From the NCBI RefSeq assembly GCF_020882245.1, contig NC_083597.1:72270152-72334151 (forward strand): DNA of 64,000 nucleotides, in the 5' to 3' direction. Source of the DNA: Rhopalosiphum padi (taxonomy: Eukaryota; Arthropoda; Insecta; Hemiptera; Aphididae). A program made the position numbers and the translations under genes. Below are positions 52,508 to 64,000 of the stretch, one piece after another (within the stretch, counting starts at the first letter, position 1; every line of letters begins with the position of its first letter). The notes below the pieces were generated by a model. That model worked only from the letters and a program-made list of their open reading frames with translations. It ran no database searches and was not told the origin of the DNA.

Positions 52508-53020
52508 CCGATAAATACAAATATATAATTGATTTAGTTTTAGTTAAATAACAGTCATTGTATTATTTGTATATTATATAAATATTAAGAAAATTTGATT
52601 AGAAATATTTTAAAACTGGATTTTCGGTGTACTTTATAGGTAGTAAGTGTGAGTGTAGGTTGTCATTTTGAAGGTCAGTCTTATGGATGTGTTAAAATAA
52701 ATATTAAATGAAAAAATCAGATCTAGAACGATGCTATGATTAATTACAATTAGACAATTTTTTGCAAGAGTGACTTAATAATCTTCCTACAGTAAAATAT
52801 TAAAATATCAATCGTCTGATATAATTATATACAAGTATAATATATAACTGATATTTGTTATCCAAATATTCATAATTATAATAGACATAATAACATGATA
52901 AATAACCCATAAAAAGTATTTTTAATAGCTTGGTTAATACTTCTTTGTGGTTAAAAAGTACAGAACAACATTCAAAACATCGGAAAAGGTAAAGATTAAA
53001 AATAAGTACAAACAGTTATG
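52508..53020. other. Receptor 3' flank and Ya class II 3' flank, no gene
   Basis: 52508-52730 is receptor 3' flank; from about 52780 the sequence equals the flank beyond other class II Ya genes (compare 8720-8960 and 62810-63050). Confidence 0.5.
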
Positions 53021-53021
53021 T

Positions 53022-54153
53022 ATATCGGAAAGGACTGATTTATTTTATGGTGTCAATACTGATATGAATTACATATTATTGTATTGTTTAGGCTATGGCA
53101 TTTTTGAGTGTGTGATTAATTGATTACATGAATTAACAGTTCTGAAACAAAAAATACAAAAAAATAATATAAATTTCCATACTAAAAATCATTTATCATA
53201 AATTATGCCATATTTTTGTATAAAAATACATAAAATAATATGTGAGTATAATATTATAATATTGCTATTTATGAATTAGTATTCAAGCAATTTAAACATT
53301 AACTATATATATATAAAGTTAAATCTTAATAAATTGGGAAAAACTGTATTTATATAAACTTATGAACTAAAATGATATTATCAAAAATCGTTTTAAATTT
53401 ATTTTTATATGCCATATTATTCTAAACAAAAAATATGCATCTATTAATTAAATACTAAACAAACATATTCAATGTCAACTTTTATATTTAATTTTACCTT
53501 TCCAAATAAATTAATTTTTATTATGAACATCTACCACAAAATGAAATATACAAAATACATGAGATTGGAATCACTATTATAATTAATGGAGTTAACCTTA
53601 TTAAAAGTAAAATGGTCGATAAAAAAAGACATTCATTAAAACAAAAAAATTAAGTTTTATGAATGATCTAAACTTGTACTTTTTTATTTATATATTGTAT
53701 TTAAAACTAATGCTTATAATCATGAAATAATCTTTATTAAACTCATCAGATTTAAAAAATAAGTTTTACCCGTTTTCAAAATTATTAATTTATTTAGTAT
53801 ATTGAAATTATGAAAAATATTAATTTTAATTTAAAAACAAATCGGCTTATTTACTATAACATTATTTAAATGTTGAATAGTTAATTATTTGTACTCACCA
53901 TCAATTGGCTGGTGGCTGGGGTGGCTTTGGCGACCGATTTGATGGCCTTGGCAGATTGGACTTGTCCGACGACAACGATGTTCATGGTTACTTTTTCAGC
54001 GCCCATTTTTGATTTGTTGGTTGGATTTTGAGGATTAAAGTGAAAACTGCAAGTGGAAATAAAATTGTTATTAATTCGATATTAAAATAAAACTGTTAAT
54101 TTCGTTTTGTACTCACCAAAGAATAGATTCGCACAAAAAGATGTGTTATGCCG
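53022..54153 (-). ncRNA. Ya: Ya copy 10 (class II): three-exon transcript with 38-aa ORF
   Basis: Minus strand: exon 1 about 54153-54117, exon 2 54046-53899, exon 3 from 53141. The ORF is 54006-53899 joined to 53141-53133. TATATAAA is at 54181-54174, AATAAA at 53044-53039. Consensus peptide. Intron 2 is closest to that of Ya-2, and the upstream flank to that of Ya-4/Ya-8. Confidence 0.7.
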
Positions 54154-54189
54154 GAATCGAGATCTCGGATGCCTTTATATACTGTGTCA

Positions 54190-54735
54190 GTCGACAGATA
54201 AAAGTGGGGCCGTAGCATGGCGTGATGTCGATAGTATTATTTTTATTTTGTTATACAGCGGTGTTGTGAAACGATATATTTACACCATATCGAATATTGA
54301 TAAAAGTTTATCGTGGACGAAAGTGGTGTATTAAACAACAATAATAATAATTTTGTTAAAAGCGTAAACATAAATCATATACAACATATTTTTTTTTACA
54401 AGAAATACACTCAAAAAGTATTGACATTTTTGGAAATTTTTGTTACCTATTTTTAAAATCAATTTTTTAATGAATTATTAATTGGTTCTAACTTTACAAT
54501 TGAATAATTTAAGTTTAGATAAACTAAAGTGTTAACCAAAATTTTGCTTAGCATTCCTATGCCATTCACTTATGTTTTAAATAATTAACTAATTATTTGG
54601 ATTTGATTGTTATGTATCGAATCTAAATAATCAGAATATAATAATTTATTTTTCGCAATATGAAATTTATAAAAATTATACACGCTATTAAAGTGAAAAT
54701 ACTTTGATACAGGCCATATAAAATACATGTATTTT
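54190..54735. other. Class II upstream flank, no gene
   Basis: Matches the upstream flank of Ya-4 and Ya-8 to about 54620, then joins receptor intron 3 sequence just before Gr-10 exon 4. The frame starting at 54107 lies over the Ya promoter and is not a gene. Confidence 0.5.
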
Positions 54736-54738
54736 AAG

Positions 54739-55266
54739 GTCCAATGGCTTATCTCAAATGTCTGTCAGTGCGTTGCATTTTGTGAATACATACTAATATT
54801 AATGTTCATTAAATGGTTGGTGAACAAGATAAATAATCAAATCTTGGAAAGAAATTCAACAATAAGCACACTCAGAGATATGTATTTGGAAGTTATAGAA
54901 TGGTTAGACGATATCAATAGATCAATATATGGTTTTTCAAGCATAGTTGATCTTAGCGGAACAAATGTTGTTCGATTTGAATTTAAAGGTTCCATATTAT
55001 GGTTCACTTGAGCGTTCAGCTTAATATTCATTATTTTTTGGTTTTTAGTTTAATCGGGTGAGTATTGTATTACATAAACGTTCCATGATAGAAAGAAATC
55101 CTAGAATAAAACGCCAGGTATGATTAATGTATTTACTACATTCGCTACATATGTTTTCACATGTATAGAATATATCAGATTTAATTAAAACAACTACTTA
55201 TCTTATTAAACAATGTACCTATGCGCTTATTTATTTATTCAAATTTTGTTCAAATTGGATAAATAA
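54739..55266 (+). pseudogene. Gr-10: receptor fragment, parts of exons 4-6
   Basis: Exon 4 begins at 54739 (VQWLISNVCQCVAFCEY) and is open to about 54970, where a deletion fuses it to intron 4 sequence (GATTTGAATTTAAAGGTTCC). Exon 5 is at 55049-55117, open. Exon 6 has lost its first third and its acceptor; only the end (RICAYLFIQILFK-like, shifted) to 55266 remains. Exons 1-3 are absent. Confidence 0.75.
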
Positions 55267-56310
55267 TCAAAAAGTCTAAGTATATAATTGCTATAGTTCT
55301 AGTTATTTAACAGTCTTTGTATTATTTGTATATTATACACTTCACTTATATTAATACAATTTGATTATTGCATATTTGATATGAAATATTATAAACTCAT
55401 GTATTCGGTCTACTTGATAGTAAGTGTGAGTGTAGATTTTCATTTTGAAGGTCAGTCTTATCCATGTGTTAAAATGCAAATTATATGTAAAACAAAATTA
55501 GATTTAGAACGATGTTACATCTTTTATTTCTATGAATATGTATAATTCTTTTTTTATAAAGTTATATTAATATAATATACTATATTACAATATTTATAGA
55601 ATGTTGAAAATTTCTTAAAATATTTTATTTAATATATCACATATAACTTAAAACTCACTATTAACTTCACTTATTAGCTTCTTATTGCGATTGTTAAATT
55701 CCTTTAAATTAGCTTTAATATTTTGAAATATTCATTATATCAAAAAAAAAAATAAATATTTTTATACGTAATGATAAAATATGTAGTGTAACATAAATTT
55801 CAAATGGCATACGTGTAAACGTTAAAAAAATATATATATTTAAATATACATAATGATATAGGTTGGATTCATATATTTTTGATTTAACCTTGGTATTCTA
55901 TGATAACAATTTAAATTGTTGTATATTTTTCCATACTGAAAGTTGCGTTGAAAGTGTGCATTTGGTTCGGTATCAGTTTGATGTCAGTTCATTCAAAATC
56001 CTCTCCATAAGGGCAGTTTTAGTTTTGTAATACGTCCACTATTTAAAATATGAGATAAGAGTAATATACTAAGTTATTAATATAATTAAATATTATATTA
56101 TCAATTGGATGTGTTACTTGGGAGTTCTTATGGTTAAGTTGTGTTATGGTAATGTGTATTACAATAAGACATTGTTTTAATTTCTTGTCACAATAAACGT
56201 TTCGAACAGATCCTAGACAATAATTCTGATATTGTTTCGATATTTTTTTTGGTTTACAAAACCATTAGGTTGCTAAATGTTACATTTATAGCGTAAATGA
56301 AAACCAAATA
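55267..56310. repeat. Receptor 3' flank and Ya-11 3'-flank repeat, no gene
   Basis: 55267-55520 is receptor 3' flank. 55670-56330 is similar to 20240-20900, so this module lies beyond both known Ya-11-type 3' ends. No gene. Confidence 0.5.
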
Positions 56311-56315
56311 ACTTA

Positions 56316-57149
56316 AACGGCAGAAATACAGATTTATTTTACGGTATCAACACATAATGAATATAAAATTACATATAATTATTATGTACTATTTAGACCA
56401 TGGCATTTTTGAGTTTGGGATTCTTGGGACGTGGTGACTTCGTGAATTAACAGTTCTGAAACAATAAAAACGTGGTCTTTTAATACAATAATATAATATT
56501 TTTATATCAGACATTGCAAAAGACAATAATATTTTATACTATAAATCTAAATAACTTAAAAATTTAAACCGATTTAAAATATCAACAACTTAAATTGATT
56601 ACAGGATCAAAAAAAGCAATCTTGTATTGTTATCGCCTAAATGTTAATTATGAATATGTATTTACGTATATATAATACATTTTATTTACATTCAAGTATA
56701 TGTTATTTTCATTGGCGTTATTTTTAAAGATAAATAAAAATTGATACAGATATTTGAGTTTATAATAATATTTAAAAGTTAATTCGTTACGCAATAAACA
56801 GTAATGACACAATCAATCGATTACATCTTATGTTTAAAAAGTGGTACAAAAATATATTATTAAACATATAAACATATATTTATATTATATAATTATAAAT
56901 TATAGTATGAGTGTGCTCACCATCAATTGGCTTGTAGCTGGGCTGGTCTTGGCGACGGTCTTGACGGCCTTGGTAAATTGGACTTGTCCAACTAGTATGA
57001 TGTTCATGGATGCTTTTTAAACGAACATTTTTGATTTGTTGGTTGGTTTTTGAGGATTAAAGTGAGAACTGAAATAGGTTCTCACCAAAGAATATAATTG
57101 CACAAAAAATGTGTTATATTGGAATTGAACATTTGGATGTCTTTTTATA
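56316..57149 (-). pseudogene. Ya copy 11: divergent, ORF broken, intron 1 collapsed
   Basis: On the minus strand the TATAAAAA box (57149-57142), exon 2 (57068-56921), the GTGAGC donor, exon 3 (from 56455, AACTGTTAA) and AATAAA (56338-56333) remain. The ORF that would start at 57028 has TAA at codon 4 (57019-57017) and about a dozen replacements. A second in-frame ATG at codon 8 could give 31 residues ending ATSQLMNC. What should be intron 1 is only 17 nt (57085-57069), too short to splice. The 3' UTR motif is changed to CAAAAATGCCATGGTC. Probably a pseudogene; an RNA-only role cannot be excluded. Confidence 0.75.
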
Positions 57150-59000
57150 CAAATATTAGAGGCCCCTTTAAGTGTGGCGGTATTGGGGCGTGATTATTTT
57201 GATGCCGTTCATCGTTGGCCATTGCCTTACTGGTTGATAAAACGCTTAAAAGTAATTGATAATGTATCATGTCGTATAGGTAAAAATCTAATGATTTATG
57301 TACTTGGATCATAGAAATATTAAATAGAAGGCAATTGTACTTTTAATGAAAATGTCGAATTTGAATTCAATAATCAAAAAGTCATTGTACATGAAAAATG
57401 ATGCTGATCAGTATATCAGTCTAAATCACTAATTGTATTTCATGATATATATTTTTGATATTGCTATTAACGTAATTTATGTTGCTATATGTATGCAATA
57501 GATTGAATTAATTTCTTCAGAAAATATTGCATTTTAAAGTACCATTGAGTGTATAAAATTTGTAATATACGTGAAAGTTACATATCTCCACAAATAATGT
57601 TATTGGGCTATAGTAAAATAATGTAAACCGTTATACATTATTTAAATATTATATAATAACTTTATCCAAAATAGAATTGAATTTAAAAAAGATCAAAAAC
57701 TAAATGAAATAAATGCATACATATTTTTTAGAGCTTTTGATGTTAGTATGAACTGTTTTTGAAAAACTTAGTATTAATTTATTAAACCTTGAATATAAAA
57801 ATTAAACATTTTATACATTTTAACTTACTGTAATATTATAATTTGTATATTTTCTTGATGTTAAAAAATTTTGAAAAATTTTAACTTCAAATGCTTATAA
57901 AAAAAAGTTTATTGTACGTTGGTAATTTAAATATGTTTGTAATTCTTTTAAAATAAATGTAGTAGGATCTAGTATAAATTTCAAACTTTTTAACTACGTT
58001 GATTATCTACATTGAAAGATAAAAAAAAAAAATGACAAAAATTCCAATTTCTTATTATAAATGAGTCGAAATATTCATCAAATTGGTTCAGATTCAAAAA
58101 ATGCTCATAAAACATTTCTTGATAATTTATTTCAAGTATGTACAACTGTTGTTCGTCTTCGAGTTACATTAAACGAATTACAAGCCTTTGGCTGTTTTAA
58201 AATACAAGAAGCTGAAAATCGAAGCAATTTTTGATAACTTATTGTGTATATAACTACATAAAAAAAAAACATGTATCATTATAAAATCAATATAATATTC
58301 ATCGCTCCACTCAATATATAATGGTGCAATAAGTTATAGTTGTACTAAACTTTAGGATTAGAGTGTACCTCATCAATGATTAGGTCAATGCAATGGGTTT
58401 GTTAAATTTATATACAATGATAAATCTTTGTATATAAAAATTATTCTGAGCTTAGATGGATATTTTTTCATAGAATTTAAATATAAATTATATAAATTAT
58501 ATAACAGTTATATGCAGTAATAATCAATAAATTAATAATTGCATAAAATTAATTAAAATATAATATGCAGTAGCGTAAAATCGTTATAAAAATATTTTTT
58601 CTTATTAAAACAAAATGACTTAAATCACTATTCATTGTTTAAATGCCTATCAAATGTTGTCCTAATCTGATTCTTAAATGCATTTAAAAAAATTATTGGC
58701 GGAGAATTTATAAAAAAATCGTTAAATTTAAAGAATAAATAGTTATTTTTATGATGCATGTTTTAAACGCATTTGTATAATAAACATGTCAACACAGAAA
58801 TAATCAATATTATTTGATATTTTTACTTAGATTTAATTTGATATTTTTGCCTTATTTATAATTATCATATTACATCACATCCATACAGTGGTCAATGAAC
58901 AAATATTCGTAATCATTAGTAACATTTTACAATCTCGATTTCGTCTGACGTACGATATTTAGGTACACGAATTACTACAAAGCGCTCTATCGGCCAACCG
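57150..59000. other. Spacer between Ya-11 and Ya-12 with transposon debris
   Basis: 57180-57200 still carries a degraded promoter motif (ATCACGCC on the minus strand). 57880-58330 looks transposon-derived, ending with a piece like the right end of the 6.9 kb element (ATCATTATAAAATCAATA... CATCGCTCCACTCA). The rest is AT-rich with no supported gene. Confidence 0.45.
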
Positions 59001-59101
59001 ACAACAACCAACAACAAGCACTTGTTACGATCACGCCACCACGCCGCACCACATTAAGCGAATATTGCGAGTGTATAAAAGCACGTTCTGGTGCTTCATT
59101 C

Positions 59102-60200
59102 AGGCATAACGCAATTTTTGTGCAAATCTAATCTTCAGTGAGTATATTATAATACAATCTATCTAATAATAATATTTGTTTTAATTCATTTAAATCGTTT
59201 GTATTTTATATATATTTTCTATACTTTTAGCTTTCACTTCATTCCACGAAAACAAATCAAAAACCAAAAATGGGCGCTGAAAAAGTAACCATGAACATCG
59301 TTGTCGTCGGACAAGTCCAATCTGCCAAGGCCATCAAATCGGTCGCCAAAGCCACCCCAGCCACCAGCCAATTGATGGTGAGTTTATAAATTATTTTGCA
59401 AATGTTTTGATTACAATTTTAGACGTTTTTTGAATTTTTGATTTCGTATCATCGCTATGTTTCTCACATATGTATTTGTTGTGTATATGAGTGGAGTAAT
59501 AAATTGATTTAATTTTTGATAAATTAATGACGAATTGGTAAATAAATTAAATGATTACTATAATTAATATTATTTTCTGTTTATCATACGAATATAATAT
59601 ATTACTTCTTGTTTAATTTACTATAATTCTTTAATATTCTATACTGAATAATAATTATTTTTTTGGTAATTTATTGTATATAACTCGTCAAATTATATAT
59701 ATTGGTTACAGATAACTCATATGATACAATTCATAAACATAGCTTACTAAACCCGTTTAATTATCTGTTGAAATTCTCAAAAATATCCCTAACATACATT
59801 GTAAACGGACAAAGTTGTCAAAATAAATAATTTTTATTTTAATGCAGTTGCATTAGTTAGTTTTTACTATCTTACTGCTGCCTAATGAAATTAATTTGTA
59901 ACATTAAAAAATGTCTTATTTTATTTTACTGAATAGTAAGCCATAATAATTTCATTTAAAATCATTAGTTTATAATTTGGTTCTATCATGATTACTTACT
60001 TTTATTTTACCTGCCTATATAATATTATGTTGTATTTAATCGACTATTTTTTGTTTTGTTTCAGAACTGTTAATTCATGACGTCCACATCAATCTCAAAT
60101 TAAAAAATGCCATAGCCTAAACAGTACATAATATTATTATAATTTGTTTATAATTATAATATGTATTGACATTGCAAAATAAATCAGTTTCTTCCGTCAA
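59102..60200 (+). ncRNA. Ya: Ya copy 12: three-exon transcript with 38-aa ORF, unique promoter
   Basis: Exons 59102-59137, 59231-59377 and 60065 to about 60200. The ORF is 59270-59377 joined to 60065-60073. TATAAAAG is at 59074-59081, TTCAGG initiator with A at 59102, ATCACGCCACC near 59031, AATAAA at 60178-60183. Exon 1 and intron 1 are almost identical to Ya-5/Ya-9, but the DNA upstream of the initiator and intron 2 are unlike any other copy, and codons 2 and 7 are class II. It looks like a conversion mosaic. Consensus peptide. Confidence 0.7.
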
Positions 60201-63050
60201 TAAACTTGTTGTTTTTATTTATTTCTGCTATTTTACGTTCCTAAAATAATTTATAAGCCTTTACTCTGTGATGCTATTTTAATGAGATCGCAGAGATAAT
60301 GTAGTGGGCACTATTTTTTTTATACTTATTCTAATACTGGTAAATTTGTATTTTTTTTTTCTTAACTACAATTACACCAACTTATTTAAGATAGATTTAA
60401 ACATTTTTAACATAATAGTTTTTATATTTCAACTAAACTATTGAAAAAGTCTGAATGTCTAATATATATTCAGTATAGAATTATCGTAAATAATAATTAT
60501 TCAATTATTATTTGATAGAATATTACTCTAAATAATTATTATTTACAATTATTTCTTGGCAAAGACTATGAACATAAATTATATTTAATAATTATTAATA
60601 ATAATATCATTGTATATTATACAAAAAAAGAAATAAGCTAATACTTAAGTTATATAATTCAATTAAAATATAAAAGTAAGAATTTATCATAGCTCATACT
60701 ATGCTTTTTCATAAATACATATTTCTTTTTTTTGTAGATTAGACTTACTAAGAATATCACAAACGCTGCATAATGTGTAGATTCTAATGCTAAAATATAA
60801 ATTTGAATATTATTGCATAGTTATGGACGTTATGGGGATTTAATTGATTGTATGTTTCTAAATAAATGTATTAATATAATATTTGCGTTCTATATTTTCA
60901 TATAATAACTAAAATTTAGCTCAAAATAATATTGTGATATTTGCATATAAATATTACAATTATTTTAATGTAGATCATGTATTATATGCCTATGATAAAA
61001 TTAATCGTTAATCACGAATAACTACTTAAAATGAATAATATGAAAATATCTTGAGTTTAACATAATATGTATATATTTTTTTCTGATTTCTTAGATATGT
61101 GAATTCCACGTTGCTAATACATTAAATGTATAGTAGGTTTATTTTTGTTTTTTTAAATAGTTTTTTAATTTTAATTTATACATTTATCAAGCTTTTAGTA
61201 TATTATTTTATAATTCAATGTAATCCCTTATGTCATATTGTATTAGGTTTATTCAACGCTATTAACAGATACGAAATAGTTTAACGTATAAAATAATTAC
61301 ATTTAATCTTGATTAAATATTTTTGTAACGTCTTGAGTTTTAGCTGAAATGTTCTAATCCACCAATAAAAATACCATTGAAAATAAGACACTACTAATTT
61401 CTTCGATTAAATAATTTACTTATAATATAATACAATTCACTAAATTTGTTTTTATTTTACTATGGAAAATAAATTAAAAGCTTATAGGTACGTACTTATG
61501 TAATTTTTAGAGGTAATTAATTATATGGAATTTTCGGGTTATTTGTTGAGCATTTTTTAGTTATTTTTAGGACATATAAATACAACCAATAAATAAAGTA
61601 AATACTAAATAATGTAATAAGTGCATTTAATGCAATTTCCTAAAATTAATTAATAATTAAAAATTTGTCATGCATTGAAATATAATGTACCTTCATACAC
61701 ATATGAGTCACATATATTTCACTAATCATATGAATAATTGTTATGGAAATGATTTTATTTATTTTTCAATATATTATAATTTATTTATAGAATTTATTTT
61801 TAAATGTATATAATTTACATCAACACAAACGGCATTATAACAGCTTATACGTATATTATCATATTTTAAAGTAAATTAATTAATTTGTTATTATTATCAC
61901 AAATTACTTTTAATTTTTTTTACATCTATACAACATGAATAAAATGTATTAAGAAAACATACATTACAAAATACATCTTATTTTGTAGAATTTTATCTGT
62001 AATTATAAAAACTCTGTTATAACAAAAATTAATAATATTAATTATTTGTCAAAAAATGCTTATTGATTTTATAATATGTTATTATATTATGTTATATTTG
62101 TATATAATAAACATTCAATATTTTTTTCATCTTTTAAATTTAAAGTAAAATTATTATTTTTTTTTTCAATTTCAAATAATTAATATTGAATCTATAATAA
62201 AATAATATATTAAAGTATTTATACTTTATATAGAAATAAATATTAAAACATTCGTTATTTATTTAATATAAAAATGAATAAAATATAATATCATAGCTTC
62301 TAGCAACTATTTTAACTATAAACAAATCATATCATTGCAAATTGGTTTGTAGAGAGTTAATGTCAATATAAATGCTTCAAGAAAAAAAATATAACTATTA
62401 TAATTTCAAAAAAAATCTCATATCTAAAGAATTAATCTCAATAAAAAATAATATAATCATTATTTTTTTAATGATTCTTGAAACAAAAAAATTAAAATCA
62501 AAATAGCATGTACCTATATCTCGTAAGTTTTTTTCATCAATATCTAACGAAATCTAAATCTAAGAATATAGCTCATTTATTAAGATCTTATAATATTATT
62601 ATTCTAATTATTTGCATCAATGAAAGACTTTAACAAGTAATCAATATTACCCAAGAACGAATACTATGTAATATAAATGCCTGACTATGACTTTGGTATA
62701 TTAGTTAAAGTTCTTTATACAGAACTGTAAATATTCTGATTAGATACCTAGAGTAAAATCTGAAATAATCATATTAATTACTATAAAACCATTTCGCATG
62801 GCTGTTATAATAATCTTCCTACAGTAAAATATTAAAATATCAATCGTCTGATATAATTATATACAAGTATAATATATAACTGATATTTGTTATCCAAATA
62901 TTCATAATTATAATAGACATAATAACATGATACATAACCCATAAAAAGTAGTTAAATGGGTTATATAACACTTCTTTGTGGTTAAAAAGTACAGAACAAC
63001 ATTCAAAACATCGGAAAAGGTAAAGATTAAAAATAAGTACAAACAGTTAT
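60201..63050. other. Gene-poor AT-rich stretch, Ya flank repeats at both ends
   Basis: 60230-60480 matches the 3' flank of other plus-strand Ya copies (GTAGTGGGCACTA). From about 62350 it matches the class II 3' flank (compare 8400-8960 and 22900-23650). Between them no ORF, splice structure or RNA gene is supported. Confidence 0.5.
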
Positions 63051-63052
63051 GT

Positions 63053-64000
63053 ATATCGGAAAGGACTGATTTATTTTATGGTGTCAATAATGATATGAAT
63101 TACATATTATTGTATTGTTTAGGCTATGGCATTTTTGAGTGTGTGATTAATTGATTACATGAATTAACAGTTCTGAAACAAAAAATACAAAGACAAATAT
63201 CAATTAAAATATACATTTCCATACTAAAAATCATTTATCATAAATTATAATATATTTTTGTATAACAATACATAAAATAATATGTGAGTATAATATTATA
63301 ATATTGCTATTTACGAATTAGTATTCAAGCATTTTAAACAATAACTATATATATATATACATTATATTTTTTAAAGTTAAATAAAAATTAACAAATAATG
63401 CTCAGGTATATTTAGAAAGAAAATCATAATAAATTGGGGAAAACTGTATTTATATAAACTTATAAATTAGAATGATATTATCAAATATCGTTTCAAATTT
63501 GTTTTTATATAACATATTATTCTAAACAAAAAATATGCATCTATTAATGAAAAACTAAACAATAATAAGCAGTAAACTTTTATATATTTTGATTTCACCT
63601 TTTCAAATAAATAATTTTTTACTATGAACAACCACTACAAAACAAAATATACAAATACATGAAATTTCGATTTCCATTACAATTAATGGGAGTCTACCTT
63701 GCTTAAGTTAAAATCGTCGATAAAAAAAAGAGACATTTAATAATATAAAAAAATCAATGTTATTAAAGATTTAAGGTGTAATATATTTGTACTATTTTTG
63801 GGTGGTTAATATTACTAATGCTAATAATCATGAAATAATCTTTATTAAACTCATCAGATTTAAAAATAAGTTTTATCCGTTTTCAAAATTATTAATATAT
63901 TTAGTATATTTAAATTATGAAAAATATTAATTTGAATTTGAAAAAAATCGGCTAGCTACCTATAACATTATTTACATATTGTATAGTTAATTATTTGTAC
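63053..64000 (-). ncRNA. Ya: Ya copy 13 (class II), cut by the window edge
   Basis: Minus strand: exon 3 begins at 63182 (AACTGTTAA, 63182-63174) with a TTTCAG acceptor, the conserved 3' UTR motif and AATAAA at 63075-63070. Intron 2 runs to the right edge and ends in GTACAAATAATTAAC (minus strand), so the GTGAGT donor and exon 2 must lie just beyond 64000. Whether the ORF is intact cannot be seen. Confidence 0.7.

Noticed and set aside
1..64000. Bacterial, organelle or symbiont origin; CRISPR, tRNA or rRNA genes
   Set aside because: No regularly spaced repeats, cloverleaf genes or long single-exon ORFs were found; all supported genes have spliceosomal introns.

Overview
The window is AT-rich animal DNA with spliced genes, TATA promoters, AATAAA signals and many small DNA transposons. 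Two gene families in it point to an aphid. No long single-exon genes, rRNA, tRNA or CRISPR arrays were seen.

Family 1: a three-exon gene of about 1 kb, present 13 times (11 with an intact ORF, one broken, one cut by the right edge), plus three smaller remnants. Each has a TATA box, an initiator 28 bp downstream, a ~36-nt non-coding exon 1, an exon 2 holding 36 codons, and an exon 3 giving Asn-Cys-stop and the 3' UTR. The predicted product is 38 aa. From memory, this fits the aphid-only Ya family described in Myzus persicae: tandem three-exon genes with a 38-aa ORF, treated as long non-coding RNAs, one of which (Ya1) passes into plants and promotes aphid fecundity. I could not run a search, so the name rests on architecture and recall. 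Ya copies here are numbered 1-13 by position; these are my numbers, not published names.

Family 2: a six-exon, all-phase-0, multi-membrane-span receptor of about 390 aa whose last exon resembles the insect gustatory receptor C-terminus. There are ten loci (Gr-1 to Gr-10, my labels). Only Gr-2 (11748-14020, minus) is open through all six exons; the rest are pseudogenes or fragments, each broken differently.

Layout: Gr-1(+), Ya-1(+), Ya-2(-), Gr-2(-), an inverted repeat holding a decapitated Ya promoter, Gr-3 fragment(-) and Ya-3(-), then Gr-4(+), a gene-poor stretch at 19.4-23.6 kb, Ya-4(-)/Ya-5(+) divergent, Gr-5(+), Ya-6(-), Gr-6(-), Gr-7(-), Ya-7(+), Gr-8(+), Ya-8(-)/Ya-9(+) divergent (a recent ~5 kb copy of the Ya-4/Ya-5 block), Gr-9(+), Ya-10(-), Gr-10(+), Ya-11 pseudogene(-)/Ya-12(+) divergent, a gene-poor stretch, and Ya-13(-) at the edge. 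The locus looks like birth-and-death evolution with repeated duplication, inversion and gene conversion.

Two Ya promoter classes exist: class I (copies 1, 3, 5, 7, 9; 12 is a relative) and class II (2, 4, 6, 8, 10). They differ upstream of the TATA box but share an ATCACGCC motif. If the Ya assignment is right, the window links a family of plant-translocated transcripts physically to a decaying chemoreceptor cluster.
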